The position numbers and the translations under genes were made by a program. From Galactobacter valiniphilus (GTDB lineage Bacteria > Actinomycetota > Actinomycetes > Actinomycetales > Micrococcaceae): a stretch of DNA of 64,000 nucleotides. Location: NCBI RefSeq assembly GCF_003575975.1, contig NZ_QQXK01000008.1, positions 1-64,000 on the forward strand, in the 5' to 3' direction. Positions 1 to 8,593 of this stretch are shown here, piece after piece. How positions within the stretch are numbered: position 1 is the first letter of the stretch; every line of letters starts with the position of its first letter. The notes below the pieces were generated by a model. It did not search any database and was not told where the DNA came from. It was given only the letters and a program-made list of their open reading frames with translations.

Positions 1-939
1 GAGGTGGTCGTGCGCGTCCGGGAGCTTGTCGTCGACGTAGTCCAGGAGTCGGTCGAACTGCGCGTGGACGCTATCGGCGTCCGGTTGGTCGTAGACGGAG
101 TGCAGCATCGCTTTCACGGCCGGCCACATGCTTTTCGGTGTCACGGACATCAGATTCGCCGCGTAGTGGGTGCGGCAGCGTTGCCAGACCGCGCCGGGCA
201 GGTTCGCCGCGATCGCTTCGACGAGGCCAGCGTGCGCGTCGGAGGTGACCAGGCGGACCCCGCCGAGGCCGCGTGCGACGAGGTCGGCGAAGAAGCTGTT
301 CCATGCTGCCCCGGTCTCCGAGGTTGCGACGCGCAGGCCGAGGACCTCACGGCGCCCGTCCGCGTTGACCCCGGTCGCGATCAACACGACGGCGTTGATG
401 ACGCGGCCGCCTTCGCGGACCTTCATGGTTAGCGCGTCGGCGGCGACGAACGTGAATGGACCTGCATCGCCCAGCGGGCGGTGACGGAACTGCTCGACGT
501 GTTCGTCGAGCTCCGCTGCCATCCGGGACACCTGCGACTTCGACAGCGAGTGGATCCCGAGCGTCTTGACCAGCTTGTCCATCCGACGCGTGGAGACCCC
601 GGCGAGGTAGCAGTCCGCGACGACGGTGATCAGTGCCGTCTCGGCACGTTTGCGGCGCTCGAGCAGCCATTCCGGGAAGTAGGTGCCCTGGCGCAGCTTC
701 GGGACAGCGACGTCGATGGTGCCGACGCGGGTGTCCAGATCGCGGTGGCGGTAGCCGTTGCGCTGGGCGAGGCGGTCAGGGCTGGGTTTGCCCCATTCCG
801 CGCCGACCACGGCGTCCGCGTCAGCGGACAGCAACGCGTTGATCATCGTTTGCAGCAAGCTGCGCATCAGATCAGGCGACGCGTCCAACAATGCTTCGCT
901 GAGCACGCCGGCAGGGTCGACAATATGAGGAGCGGTCAT
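1..939 (-). CDS. IS256-family transposase, C-terminus beyond window
   Basis: DDE transposase of the mutator/IS256 type, which cuts and pastes its own element. The 313 residues seen are about three quarters of the usual 400 or so. The frame is open to base 1. The start is the ATG at 937-939, preceded by GGAG at good spacing. Family features visible are the N-terminal segment ending in a GAEWGKPSPDR-like motif, a first catalytic Asp in VAADALTMKV and a second in TSDAHAGL; the catalytic Glu would lie beyond the edge. No frameshift is seen in the visible part, so the element may be active. Confidence 0.9.
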   Translation of the reverse strand, partial: MTAPHIVDPAGVLSEALLDASPDLMRSLLQTMINALLSADADAVVGAEWGKPSPDRLAQRNGYRHRDLDTRVGTIDVAVPKLRQGTYFPEWLLERRKRAETALITVVADCYLAGVSTRRMDKLVKTLGIHSLSKSQVSRMAAELDEHVEQFRHRPLGDAGPFTFVAADALTMKVREGGRVINAVVLIATGVNADGRREVLGLRVATSETGAAWNSFFADLVARGLGGVRLVTSDAHAGLVEAIAANLPGAVWQRCRTHYAANLMSVTPKSMWPAVKAMLHSVYDQPDADSVHAQFDRLLDYVDDKLPDAHDHL

Positions 940-1062
940 CGTGATGACTCCATTCGAGTGAGAAGTAGAGAGCTTTCTCGAAGGATCACACGGTGACCGC
1001 GTCTACGTCAGCAACGACGAGCCGGACCACCGCGCGCTACACCACTATGCGGGACTCAACTC
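1..1062 (-). mobile_element. IS256-family insertion sequence, one end only
   Basis: The left edge of the window lies inside an insertion sequence whose transposase reads leftward. The element's 5' end should lie a little upstream of the transposase start at 939. The stretch around 1036-1062 (a tacaccac...gcgggactca pattern) resembles the terminal inverted repeats of actinobacterial IS256 relatives, so I place the boundary near 1062. The other terminal repeat and any target duplication are outside the window, so the boundary is an estimate. The element sits directly upstream of the PASTA kinase gene. Confidence 0.6.
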
Positions 1063-1132
1063 ACCACAGCAGACCTCGGCCCAGCGACACCCGTCCCCCG
1101 GCGGAGCGTCACGCGGCCGGAGCCACGCTTTC

Positions 1133-1163
1133 GGGGCCGCATCGCATCACGCGATGCGGCCCC
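1133..1163. terminator. GC-rich hairpin upstream of the kinase gene
   Basis: A perfect 13-bp stem (ggggccgcatcgc with its complement) closes a 5-base loop (atcac). There is no T-tract on either side. It could end transcription arriving from the insertion sequence side or from a gene displaced by the insertion. Its position 93 bases before the kinase start also allows a role in the kinase leader. Confidence 0.4.
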
Positions 1164-1255
1164 GCGCTGTACCCGGACCGCTCCCGGCCCCCGCGCCGTG
1201 TTGTCCCGGGGTGTTGCCCCTCCCCCTTCGCACCCGCTGACCTAGGATCGCTTCT

Positions 1256-3688
1256 GTGACAGATTCCGCTTCGAGAGACGCCCTCATCGGCACCCAGCTG
1301 GATCGCCGCTACACGATCGAGCGGCGCCTGGCGCGCGGAGGCATGTCCACCGTCTACCTCGCCACGGACCAGAAGCTGCGCCGGCAGGTCGCCATCAAGG
1401 TGCTCTACCCGCACCTGGCCGAGGACCCCGCCTTCGTGGAGCGCTTCGAGTCCGAGGCCATCACGGCCGCCAAGTTCTCGCACCCGCACGTCGTCTCGGT
1501 CTACGACCAGGGCGTGGACGCCGACACCGCGTACCTCGTCATGGAGTACGTCCCCGGCGCCACGCTGCGCGACATCATGAGCGCCCAGGGCCGCTTCTCG
1601 CCGCGCGCGGCGCTCCAGGTCATCGACGCGGTCCTCGGTGGCCTCTCCGCCGCCCACCGCGCTGGTCTCGTGCACCGCGACGTCAAGCCGGAGAACGTGC
1701 TCATCTCGCCAGACGGCCGCATCAAGGTCGCCGACTTTGGCCTCGCCCGCGCCGCCACGAAGCACACCTCCACGGGCGCGCTCATCGGCACCGTCGCGTA
1801 CGTCTCCCCCGAGCTCGTCATGGGCAAGCCGGCCGACACGCGCGCCGACCTCTACGCCGTGGGCGTGCTCCTCTACGAGCTGCTCACGAGCAAGCAGCCC
1901 TACACCGGTGACAGCGCCTGGGCCGTGGCCCTGGCCCACGTCAACGAGGAGATCCCGCCCGCCTCCGCCTCCGTGCCGGGGCTGAGCACCGAGCTGGACG
2001 AGCTCATCGCCTGGTGCACCGAGAAGGATCCGGAGGACCGCCCGCACGACGCCGAGGCGCTCCTGCAGGAGCTGCGCCACGCCCGCTCCCAGCTCAGCGA
2101 GGAGCAGCTGGACCTCGGCGAGGAGCCGGCGCCCCTGGCCACGCTGCTCACCTCCACGCTCGCGCTCATGCACCGTACGGGCGAGCGCCCCGGTTCCCGG
2201 GACGACGCACCGGCCCTGGACCTCCTGCCCGACGCCGCCTCCGCCGGCTCCCAGCCGGACGCCGCCCCCGCGCCGTCCCCGGCGGGGCGCGGCGCCGCCG
2301 GGGACGGCGAGGACGAGGACGACGAGGCACAGCCCGAGTGGATCAGCCCCGATTGGGCCGGCCCCGGCTCGGCTGCCGCCGAGGCGGCAACCCAGGCCCT
2401 GCCCGCCGCGGCCCAGGACCCCACCCAGGTGCTCCCGGCCTCGGCCGACCCGACCGCCGTGCTGAACCCGGCCGCCCTCGGCGAGCACCCGACGTCGGGC
2501 ACCGCTCCCATCACGGGGCACTCGACCCCGCCCGCCGCGCCCGAGCCCACGGCCGTGCTCGGCCCGGACGGCGCAACGCGCCCGCTCGAGCCGGCCGCCT
2601 GGCCCCCGGCCGCGCAGCAGGAGCAACCGTCCGGCCAGCCTGTTGTGCCGCGCCTCGATCCGCGCCTGCAACCCGAGATCCAGCCCGAGGTCGCCTATCC
2701 GGAACGCGTCTCCAAGCGCCAGGCCAAGGCCGATGCCAAGGCCGCGGCGCGCGCCGCCCAGGAGCCGACCGAGTCGCTCGCGCGCCCCGGCACCAAGAAG
2801 AAGGCCTGGATCTGGGCCGGGCTGCTGGTGCTCGTCGCGGCGATCGTCGGCACCGCGGCCTGGTTCTTCGGGGCCGGCCCCGGCGCCCGGGTCCTGATCC
2901 CCGAGCTGCGCGGCGCCACGGAGTCCTCCGCCCGCGCCATGCTCGATCAGCAGGGCGTCGGCATCACGGTCGCCACCGCCTTCGACGAGAAGGTGGAGAA
3001 GGGCAAGGTGGTCTCCACCGATCCGCCCGGCGGCACCCAGATTATGCGCATGAACTCCGTGACGCTGCTGATCTCCAAGGGCCCGCAGCTCTACGCCGTG
3101 CCCAATGTGGTGGGCCAGTCGCAGGCCGACGCCAAGGCCGCCCTCGAAAAGAACAGTCTCGCGCTCGGCAAGGTCACCCAGGCCTACGACGAGTCGGTCG
3201 CCAAGGGCCTCGTGGTGAGCCAGGGCCGCAAGGTCGGCACCGAGTTCCGCTCGGGCACCACGGTGGACATCGTGCTCTCCCGCGGCCCGGCCCCCGTGGA
3301 GGTCCCCTCCCTCGTGGGCAAGAGCCCCGAGGACGCCGAGCAGCTCCTCACCGCGCAGGACCTTAAGGCCGAGCAGGGCGAGGACGTCTACTCCGACGAG
3401 GTCCCGGAGGGCCAGGTCGCCGAGCAGGGCACCGAGGCCGGCACGCAGGTTTCCACGGGCGCCACCGTCGAGTACCGCGTCTCCAAGGGCCCCGAGCTCT
3501 TCGCGGTCCCGAGCGTCATCAACAAGAGCACGGCCGAGGCCCGCTCGATCCTCAAGGCCGCCGGCTTCGAGGTGCAGGTGCGCTCCGGCGGCGTTTTCGG
3601 CACGGTCTTCGACCGCGTCGTCGGCCAGGACCCGCGCTCGGGCCAGATGCTCAAGAAGGGCTCCACGGTCACCATCACGGTGTACTGA
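1256..3688 (+). CDS. pknL: PASTA-domain Ser/Thr protein kinase (PknL/PknB type)
   Basis: Transmembrane eukaryotic-type kinase that senses cell-wall fragments or lipid II and phosphorylates growth and division proteins. The kinase domain spans about residues 18-280 with a glycine loop, Lys48 in VAIKVL, HRDVKPEN at 140-147 (Asp142) and ADFG at 159-162 (Asp160). A Pro/Ala-rich acidic juxtamembrane stretch follows, then one membrane helix at about 517-540 and four PASTA repeats to residue 810. The GTG at 1256 begins MTDSASRD. The neighbours (aroG, acyltransferase, acyl-CoA ligase) recall the mycobacterial pknL-aroG region, so I favour a PknL orthologue. Mycobacterial PknL lacks PASTA repeats, so pknB is an acceptable alternative name. 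The kinase and PASTA assignment is certain; the symbol is inferred from context. Confidence 0.9.
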   Translation: MTDSASRDALIGTQLDRRYTIERRLARGGMSTVYLATDQKLRRQVAIKVLYPHLAEDPAFVERFESEAITAAKFSHPHVVSVYDQGVDADTAYLVMEYVPGATLRDIMSAQGRFSPRAALQVIDAVLGGLSAAHRAGLVHRDVKPENVLISPDGRIKVADFGLARAATKHTSTGALIGTVAYVSPELVMGKPADTRADLYAVGVLLYELLTSKQPYTGDSAWAVALAHVNEEIPPASASVPGLSTELDELIAWCTEKDPEDRPHDAEALLQELRHARSQLSEEQLDLGEEPAPLATLLTSTLALMHRTGERPGSRDDAPALDLLPDAASAGSQPDAAPAPSPAGRGAAGDGEDEDDEAQPEWISPDWAGPGSAAAEAATQALPAAAQDPTQVLPASADPTAVLNPAALGEHPTSGTAPITGHSTPPAAPEPTAVLGPDGATRPLEPAAWPPAAQQEQPSGQPVVPRLDPRLQPEIQPEVAYPERVSKRQAKADAKAAARAAQEPTESLARPGTKKKAWIWAGLLVLVAAIVGTAAWFFGAGPGARVLIPELRGATESSARAMLDQQGVGITVATAFDEKVEKGKVVSTDPPGGTQIMRMNSVTLLISKGPQLYAVPNVVGQSQADAKAALEKNSLALGKVTQAYDESVAKGLVVSQGRKVGTEFRSGTTVDIVLSRGPAPVEVPSLVGKSPEDAEQLLTAQDLKAEQGEDVYSDEVPEGQVAEQGTEAGTQVSTGATVEYRVSKGPELFAVPSVINKSTAEARSILKAAGFEVQVRSGGVFGTVFDRVVGQDPRSGQMLKKGSTVTITVY

Positions 3689-3707
3689 GCGCCGCCTCCT
3701 CAAGCAC

Positions 3708-3763
3708 CACGCGAAGGGGCCCGACGGCGGGTGGAAACCACCCGCCGTCGGCCCCTTCGCGTG
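3708..3763. terminator. Bidirectional terminator between convergent genes
   Basis: A 26-bp stem with a single-base bulge (arms 3708-3734 and 3738-3763) closes an AAA loop, between the kinase stop at 3688 and the stop of the convergent gene at 3771. No long T-run follows, as is usual in high-GC actinobacteria. It probably ends transcription from both sides. Confidence 0.8.
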
Positions 3764-3770
3764 AGGCGCG

Positions 3771-4547
3771 TCAGGCGCCCAGGCGCACCACGGCGTCGAG
3801 GGCCAGGTCCAGCGCCGTGGCGCGGGAGGCGATGCCCCAGCCGCGCGGGTCGTGCGCGTCGAGATCGGCAAGCGAATCGGCCGTGTAGAGCAGCTGCGCG
3901 AAGTCGGCGCCGCGGAAGGCGCAGGCCGCCGCGAGGGCCGAACACTCCATGTCCACGACGTCGCAGCCGGCCTCCTTGCGGGCCTCGATGACGGCGGGCG
4001 TCTCGCGGTAGAAGCCGTCGGTGGTCCAGGTGGCGACCTCGGCGAACTCGCGGTTGGCCGCGACGAGGGCGTCCTTGACGGCCTGCACGGAGGAGGGCTC
4101 CAGCTCGATCCAGTCGGCGGCCGGGGCGTAGTGATAGCTCGTGCCCTCGTCGCGCAGCGCGCGGGTCGGGACGAGCATGGCGTTCTCCTCGTGGGAGTGC
4201 AGGGCGCCGCAGGAGCCCACGGCGACCACGTGCTTCACGCCGAGGTTGAGGCCGAACTCGAGGTTCTGCACGGCGGCCGGGGCGCCCAGCGGCGCAAGGA
4301 CGATCGCGACCTTCTCGCCGCGGTGCTCCGTGACGTAGTACGGGAAGTCGCGCGTGATGGACTCGAGCTCCACGGCGGTCTCCCAGCCGCGTTCGGCGGC
4401 AAACTGGTCAACGGTGGGGCCGAGGAAGGCCATGACCAGGCGCGTGGGCAGGGTGTCCGGCGCGTGCGCCTCGCGGTCCCATCCCCCGATCAGGTCGTTC
4501 TTATCGGTATCAACATCGAGGATCGGGAACTCGCCACGGGTCAGCAT
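3771..4547 (-). CDS. Nucleoside phosphorylase / nucleosidase family protein
   Basis: 258-residue enzyme of the PNP/UDP phosphorylase fold, which cleaves the N-glycosidic bond of purine or pyrimidine nucleosides or of MTA/SAH-like compounds. Visible family marks are the glycine-rich VVAVGSCGAL strand, a DVVDMECSALAAA segment matching the conserved ribose-binding Met-Glu, and the late YTADSL segment. The ATG at 4545-4547 (MLTRGEFPIL) is preferred over upstream in-frame codons because the family fold begins just after it. The GGGGA before it is very close to the ATG, so the message may be leaderless. It lies downstream of aroG on the same strand but is separated from it by a hairpin. The exact substrate cannot be read from the sequence. 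Confidence 0.75.
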   Translation of the reverse strand: MLTRGEFPILDVDTDKNDLIGGWDREAHAPDTLPTRLVMAFLGPTVDQFAAERGWETAVELESITRDFPYYVTEHRGEKVAIVLAPLGAPAAVQNLEFGLNLGVKHVVAVGSCGALHSHEENAMLVPTRALRDEGTSYHYAPAADWIELEPSSVQAVKDALVAANREFAEVATWTTDGFYRETPAVIEARKEAGCDVVDMECSALAAACAFRGADFAQLLYTADSLADLDAHDPRGWGIASRATALDLALDAVVRLGA

Positions 4548-4627
4548 ATCCCCGATTCTTTCACGGCGGGCGGCGTGCGCCGAAAGCGCGGGCCGCCCGC
4601 GCGCCGTCGTGCTTCCCTCCCCGGAAA

Positions 4628-4664
4628 CGGACAAACTCCCCGCCGAAGGCGAGGAGTTTGTCCG
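4628..4664 (-). terminator. Terminator downstream of aroG
   Basis: A 12-bp stem (cggacaaactcc at 4628-4639 pairing with ggagtttgtccg at 4653-4664) with an internal GC-rich loop lies just after the aroG stop. Reading on the minus strand it is followed by a short TTT. It separates aroG from the phosphorylase gene. Confidence 0.65.
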
Positions 4665-4705
4665 AAAGTGGCGAGCCGAGCGCGCGGGCACCCGGCGTCA
4701 CCGTC

Positions 4706-6085
4706 TCAGCGGCGGGCCAGGCCCTCCGCGACGAGGAAGGCCAGCTCAAGCGACTGCGCGTGGTTCAGGCGCGGGTCGACCACGGTCTCGTAGAGCGAAT
4801 CGAACTGCTCCTCCACCACGGGATCGGAGCCACCGAGGCACTCGGCGACGTCGTCGCCGGTCATCTCGACGTGCAGGCCGCCCGGGACGGTGCCCAGGGA
4901 GCGGTGCACCTCGAAGAAGCCGCGCACCTCGTCCAGCACGTCCTCAAAGCGGCGCGTCTTGTAGCCGTTCTTGGAGGTGATGGTGTTGCCGTGCATGGGG
5001 TCGGTGACCCACACGACCTGGGCGCCCGTGTCGCGGACGGCCTGGACGATGGGCGGCAGCGCCTCGCGGATCTTGCCTGCACCCATGCGGGTGATGAAGG
5101 TCAGGCGGCCCGGCTCGCGCTCGGGATCCAGCTTGTTGATCAGGTCGATCGCGTCCTGGCCCGTGGTGGTGGGGCCAAGCTTCACGCCGATGGGGTTCTT
5201 CACCTTGGAGAGGAAGTCGACGTGCGCGCCGTCGAGCTCGCGCGTGCGCTCACCGATCCAGAGGAAGTGGCCCGAGGTGTCGTAGGGCAGGCCGGTGCGG
5301 GAGTCCGTGCGGGTCAACGCGCGCTCGTAGTCGAGCAGCAGCGCCTCGTGGGCCGCGTAGAACTCGGCGCGCTTGAGCGCCTCGAAGTCGGCGCCGCAGG
5401 CCTCCATGAAGTGCACGGCGCGGTCGATCTCGCCGGCCAGCTGCTCGTACTCGTGGTACGCCGGGTTCGCCATGAAGCCCTGGTTCCAGGAGTGCACGCT
5501 GCGCAGATCGGCGAAGCCGCCCTGCGTGAAGGCGCGGATGAGGTTCAGCGTGGAGGCCGAGGTGTTGTACGCCGTGATCATGCGCTGCGGGTTGTGAGCG
5601 CGGGATTCCGGCGTGAAGTCGTAGCCGTTGACGATGTCGCCGCGGAAGGCCGGCAGCGTGACATCGCCGCGGGTCTCCACGTCCGAGGAGCGCGGCTTGG
5701 CGAACTGGCCGGCCATGCGGCCCATCTTGATGACGGGCATCTGCGCGCCGTAGGTCAGCACCACGGCCATCTGCAGGATCGTCTTGACGCGGGCCTGGAT
5801 GCGGTCGGCGGTCGCGGCGGAGAAGGTCTCGGCGCAGTCACCGCCCTGCAGCAGGAAGGCCTCGCCGCGCGCGGCGGCGGCCAGGCGCGACTTGAGCACG
5901 TCCACCTCGCCGGCAAAGACCAGCGGGGGCAGCGTGCCGAGCTCGGACAGGACGCGGGCATGCTCCGGCGTGCCGGCCCAGCTGGGCTGCTGCTTGGGGT
6001 TCATCTGACGCCACGCATCCAGCGCGGGGTCGGTGGCGGGTCCGGACTGCGTGCCGGCGAGCGGGGTATGCACTGGAAGACTCAC
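4706..6085 (-). CDS. aroG: Class II DAHP synthase
   Basis: 3-deoxy-D-arabino-heptulosonate 7-phosphate synthase, which condenses phosphoenolpyruvate and erythrose 4-phosphate in the first step of the shikimate pathway. The 459 residues match the plant-like class II family. Visible hallmarks are FLLQGGDCAETF near the N-terminus, GQFAKPRSS, the MITAYNTSASTLNLIRAF stretch, GVKLGPTTT, and WVTDPMHGNT near the C-terminus. The GTG at 6083-6085 (MSLPVHTPL) gives the full-length protein. The mycobacterial counterpart is allosteric and binds chorismate mutase; no such partner gene is in the window. Confidence 0.95.
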   Translation of the reverse strand: MSLPVHTPLAGTQSGPATDPALDAWRQMNPKQQPSWAGTPEHARVLSELGTLPPLVFAGEVDVLKSRLAAAARGEAFLLQGGDCAETFSAATADRIQARVKTILQMAVVLTYGAQMPVIKMGRMAGQFAKPRSSDVETRGDVTLPAFRGDIVNGYDFTPESRAHNPQRMITAYNTSASTLNLIRAFTQGGFADLRSVHSWNQGFMANPAYHEYEQLAGEIDRAVHFMEACGADFEALKRAEFYAAHEALLLDYERALTRTDSRTGLPYDTSGHFLWIGERTRELDGAHVDFLSKVKNPIGVKLGPTTTGQDAIDLINKLDPEREPGRLTFITRMGAGKIREALPPIVQAVRDTGAQVVWVTDPMHGNTITSKNGYKTRRFEDVLDEVRGFFEVHRSLGTVPGGLHVEMTGDDVAECLGGSDPVVEEQFDSLYETVVDPRLNHAQSLELAFLVAEGLARR

Positions 6086-6213
6086 CCGTTCAGCCTAGTG
6101 CGAGCACCGAGGCGGACGCCGCAGCCGCCGTCACGTAGGGAGGCGCGGGCGTCATGTGCGCCGCGCCGCCCCCGCGCACTCCGGGCCCGCCCCCGCGCCC
6201 GCGCCACCGCGGT

Positions 6214-6939
6214 TCAGTCCTCCTGGGCGGGCTTGGCCGACGCGGCCGTCTTGGCCGCCTCGGCCCGGGCCGCGATCTCCGCCTTGACGTCCGCGGCGTA
6301 GCGGTCAACGTACTCCTGGCCCGAGAGGCGCTGGATGTCGCGCATCACGCGGTCGGTCAGTTCACGCAGGGCCGCGCGGTTCTGGATGTCCCCCTTGGCG
6401 ACCTCGATGGGCTCGCCCACGATGATGCCCACGCGGCGCAGGTGCGGGATCACCTTGCCGATGGGCTGCACCTTGTCCGTGCCGATCATGGCCACGGGAA
6501 TGATGGGCAGGCCCGTCTCGATGGCCAGCCGGGCCACGCCGATCTTGCCGCGGTACATGCGCCCATCGGGGCTGCGCGTGCCCTCGGGGTAGATCCCGAG
6601 CAGGCGCCCCTCGCGCAGGGCCACCTCCCCGGCCTCGAGCGACTTGAGCGAGGCCTCGCCGCCCGCCCGGTCCATGGGAAGCTGATTGGCTAGCAGGAAG
6701 AAGCGACGCTTCAGCGCGCCCTTGAGCCCCTTGCCCGTGAAGTACTCCCTCTTGGCCAGGAAGGAGATGGGCCGCGGGACCATGACCGGCAGGAAGATCG
6801 AATCCGACACCGAGAGGTGATTCGAGGCGATGATCGCAGCCCCCTCGGCGGGGATGTGGTGCATGCCGCGCACCCAGGGGCGGAAGAAGAGGCGCGCGAG
6901 CGGCCCCACCACAAAGGTCTTGGCGAACCAATAAAACAC
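6214..6939 (-). CDS. plsC: 1-acyl-sn-glycerol-3-phosphate acyltransferase-like protein
   Basis: Membrane-associated lysophospholipid acyltransferase, 241 residues, likely converting lysophosphatidate to phosphatidate or modifying a related glycolipid. The four acyltransferase blocks are present: NHLSVSD (the HX4D catalytic motif), the FLAKREYF block, YPEGTRSPDG, and the late LPIIPVAMIG segment. The GTG at 6937-6939 (MFYWFAKT) is chosen because AAGGAG lies 11 bases upstream; an ATG further upstream would add about 49 residues unlike the family. It is divergent from the hydrolase gene at 7067. The C-terminus is Ala/Glu-rich. Acceptor and acyl chain are not determined by the sequence. Confidence 0.85.
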   Translation of the reverse strand: MFYWFAKTFVVGPLARLFFRPWVRGMHHIPAEGAAIIASNHLSVSDSIFLPVMVPRPISFLAKREYFTGKGLKGALKRRFFLLANQLPMDRAGGEASLKSLEAGEVALREGRLLGIYPEGTRSPDGRMYRGKIGVARLAIETGLPIIPVAMIGTDKVQPIGKVIPHLRRVGIIVGEPIEVAKGDIQNRAALRELTDRVMRDIQRLSGQEYVDRYAADVKAEIAARAEAAKTAASAKPAQED

Positions 6940-7066
6940 GGGCGTCTGTGCTCCTTGCTGGCGCTGCGCGGTGCCGCACCCACCGTGGGGCGAGACAAGC
7001 CAGCGAGGGTGTTCGCGGCTAGGCTCTAGCTTAAGAGTCCTTTTCTCCACCCTCGAGGAGCCTCGC

Positions 7067-7858
7067 ATGTCCACGGACATCTCCACGGCCGATACCTTCG
7101 CCGCCTACGTGCACGAGGGTCGCTCCTCCGTGGCGGTCCTCGTGATCCACGGCTTCACGTCCACGCCCGGCTCGGTCTTCCTGTGGGCGGGCGCCTTCGA
7201 GGCGGCCGGCTACGACGTCTCCGTGCCCCTGCTTGAGGGTCACGCGAGCCGCTGGGAGGACATGATCGGCGTGCCATACACGGCCTGGACCGGTGCACTG
7301 GAGCGCGAGTACGACCGGCTGGCCCGCACGCACGAGCACGTGGTCGTGGCCGGCATTTCCATGGGCGGGGCCCTGGCCCTGCACCTCGGCGCCGTGCGCC
7401 GCCCCGACGCACTCCTGCTCGTCAACCCGGCCGTGGATGGGATGCCGTGGTTCTCCTTCCTCTCCGGCGCCCTGGCCCCGTTTGTGAAGTCCACGCCGGC
7501 GATCGGCGAGGACATTGCGCGCCCCGGGCGCAAGGAAAACTCCTACGACGTCACACCCACGGCCGCCGCGACGCAGCTGCGCCGCCTGCAGAAGGCCGTG
7601 CGCCGCCAGCTCCCGGGCGTGGTCGCCCCCATCACCCTCTTCCACTCGGTCCAGGACCACGTGGTGCCGCCGGCCTCGTTGCGCTCGCTCTTCGCCGGAC
7701 TGACGCCCGCGACGCGCACGCGCCTGCGCCGCATCGAGCCGCACGAGAGCTACCACGTCGCCACGCTGGACTGGGACGCGGAGCTCATCAACGAGGCCTC
7801 CGTTCGCGCCGTCGCCGAGTCCACCGGCGTGGCCGCCGGCTCCGGGACCGCGGCGTGA
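7067..7858 (+). CDS. Alpha/beta-hydrolase, carboxylesterase/lipase type
   Basis: 263-residue serine hydrolase of the Est30 / monoacylglycerol-lipase group, without a signal peptide. The oxyanion HGFTSTPGS motif is near the N-terminus, the nucleophile elbow is GISMGG, and the charge-relay Asp and His are in SVQDHVVP and ESYHVATLD. The ATG at 7067 has GAGGAG seven bases upstream. The last four bases of the gene (GTGA) overlap the start of the next gene, so the two are probably translationally coupled. Its place between an acyltransferase and an acyl-CoA ligase suggests lipid or ester turnover. Confidence 0.85.
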   Translation: MSTDISTADTFAAYVHEGRSSVAVLVIHGFTSTPGSVFLWAGAFEAAGYDVSVPLLEGHASRWEDMIGVPYTAWTGALEREYDRLARTHEHVVVAGISMGGALALHLGAVRRPDALLLVNPAVDGMPWFSFLSGALAPFVKSTPAIGEDIARPGRKENSYDVTPTAAATQLRRLQKAVRRQLPGVVAPITLFHSVQDHVVPPASLRSLFAGLTPATRTRLRRIEPHESYHVATLDWDAELINEASVRAVAESTGVAAGSGTAA

Positions 7859-8451
7859 GCCGGCCCGACGACGCCGCGGCGTGGGATGATCTCGTCCGTC
7901 GCCTGGAGGCGATGGACGGCGGAGACACCACACCGCCCGACGACGCGCCCCACCCGGCCGGGGAGGCGTCGCCTCCCGCCGGCCCCGCCTCCGGCGACGC
8001 GCCCTTCGGCCCCCGCTCCAGCGCCGGGTCGGGCGCCAGGCCGTCCGACCCACCGCTCGCTGGGCCGGCGGACGGCCCGCGCGCCGTCGCCGGCTTCGAC
8101 TTCCAGGTGGACCCGGCCCTGTTCGGCCCCTCCCGCGGAGCCTCCGCCGCCGGTGCATCCGGCGGTTCGGGGCCGCGCGATTGGAGCCTCGCCGAGGACC
8201 CCGACGAGGGCAGCTTCGAGCCCCCCGAGCCGGAGCCGATCCTCGCTGGCCGCCCCGATCGTGTTGTCGCGTGGGTCGCGGCGATCGGCCTCCCGCTGCT
8301 GATGATCGCCATGACGATCTTCTGGGCTGGCTCCACCCCGCCGCTGCTGTGGCCCGTGCTGCTCATCGGCGCGCTGGGGGCGTGGGCCTACCTCTTCTGG
8401 CGCCTACCCCAGGATCGAGCCGACGACGGCGACGACGGGGCGCGCATCTAA
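7855..8451 (+). CDS. Small membrane protein with disordered N-terminus
   Basis: 198 residues of unknown function. The first 130 or so are Pro/Gly/Ala/Ser-rich and probably unstructured; two hydrophobic helices follow (VVAWVAAIGLPLLMIAMTIF and PPLLWPVLLIGALGAWAYLF) before a short acidic tail. The GTG at 7855 overlaps the hydrolase stop as GTGA. The arrangement is typical of small actinobacterial integral membrane proteins encoded beside lipid genes. No catalytic motif is seen. Confidence 0.7.
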   Translation: MSRPDDAAAWDDLVRRLEAMDGGDTTPPDDAPHPAGEASPPAGPASGDAPFGPRSSAGSGARPSDPPLAGPADGPRAVAGFDFQVDPALFGPSRGASAAGASGGSGPRDWSLAEDPDEGSFEPPEPEPILAGRPDRVVAWVAAIGLPLLMIAMTIFWAGSTPPLLWPVLLIGALGAWAYLFWRLPQDRADDGDDGARI

Positions 8452-8500
8452 GCGCCCGGAGGCACGCGGCGCGCCGCGCGTGGAACTGAGTCCCAGCCCG

Positions 8501-8530
8501 ATGACACCGAGTGTTACTCTGGCGTACAGA
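8501..8530 (+). promoter_or_regulatory. Candidate sigma-70-type promoter for the acyl-CoA ligase
   Basis: ATGACA at 8501-8506 and TACAGA at 8525-8530 are separated by 18 bases, about 65 bases before the ligase start. The -35 matches the consensus in five of six positions, the -10 only in part. This is a pattern match only. Confidence 0.3.
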
Positions 8531-8593
8531 TGTGACGCACGGCACGCCCGTCGTCGAACCAGGCAACACCCCGCCAGCAACCAAGGAGCCCCG

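Noticed and set aside
1109-3871. A 920-codon open frame antisense to the PASTA kinase
   Set aside because: It is a mirror of the GC-rich kinase gene; the protein is Gly/Arg/Leu low-complexity, with no domain, while the plus strand encodes a clear kinase.
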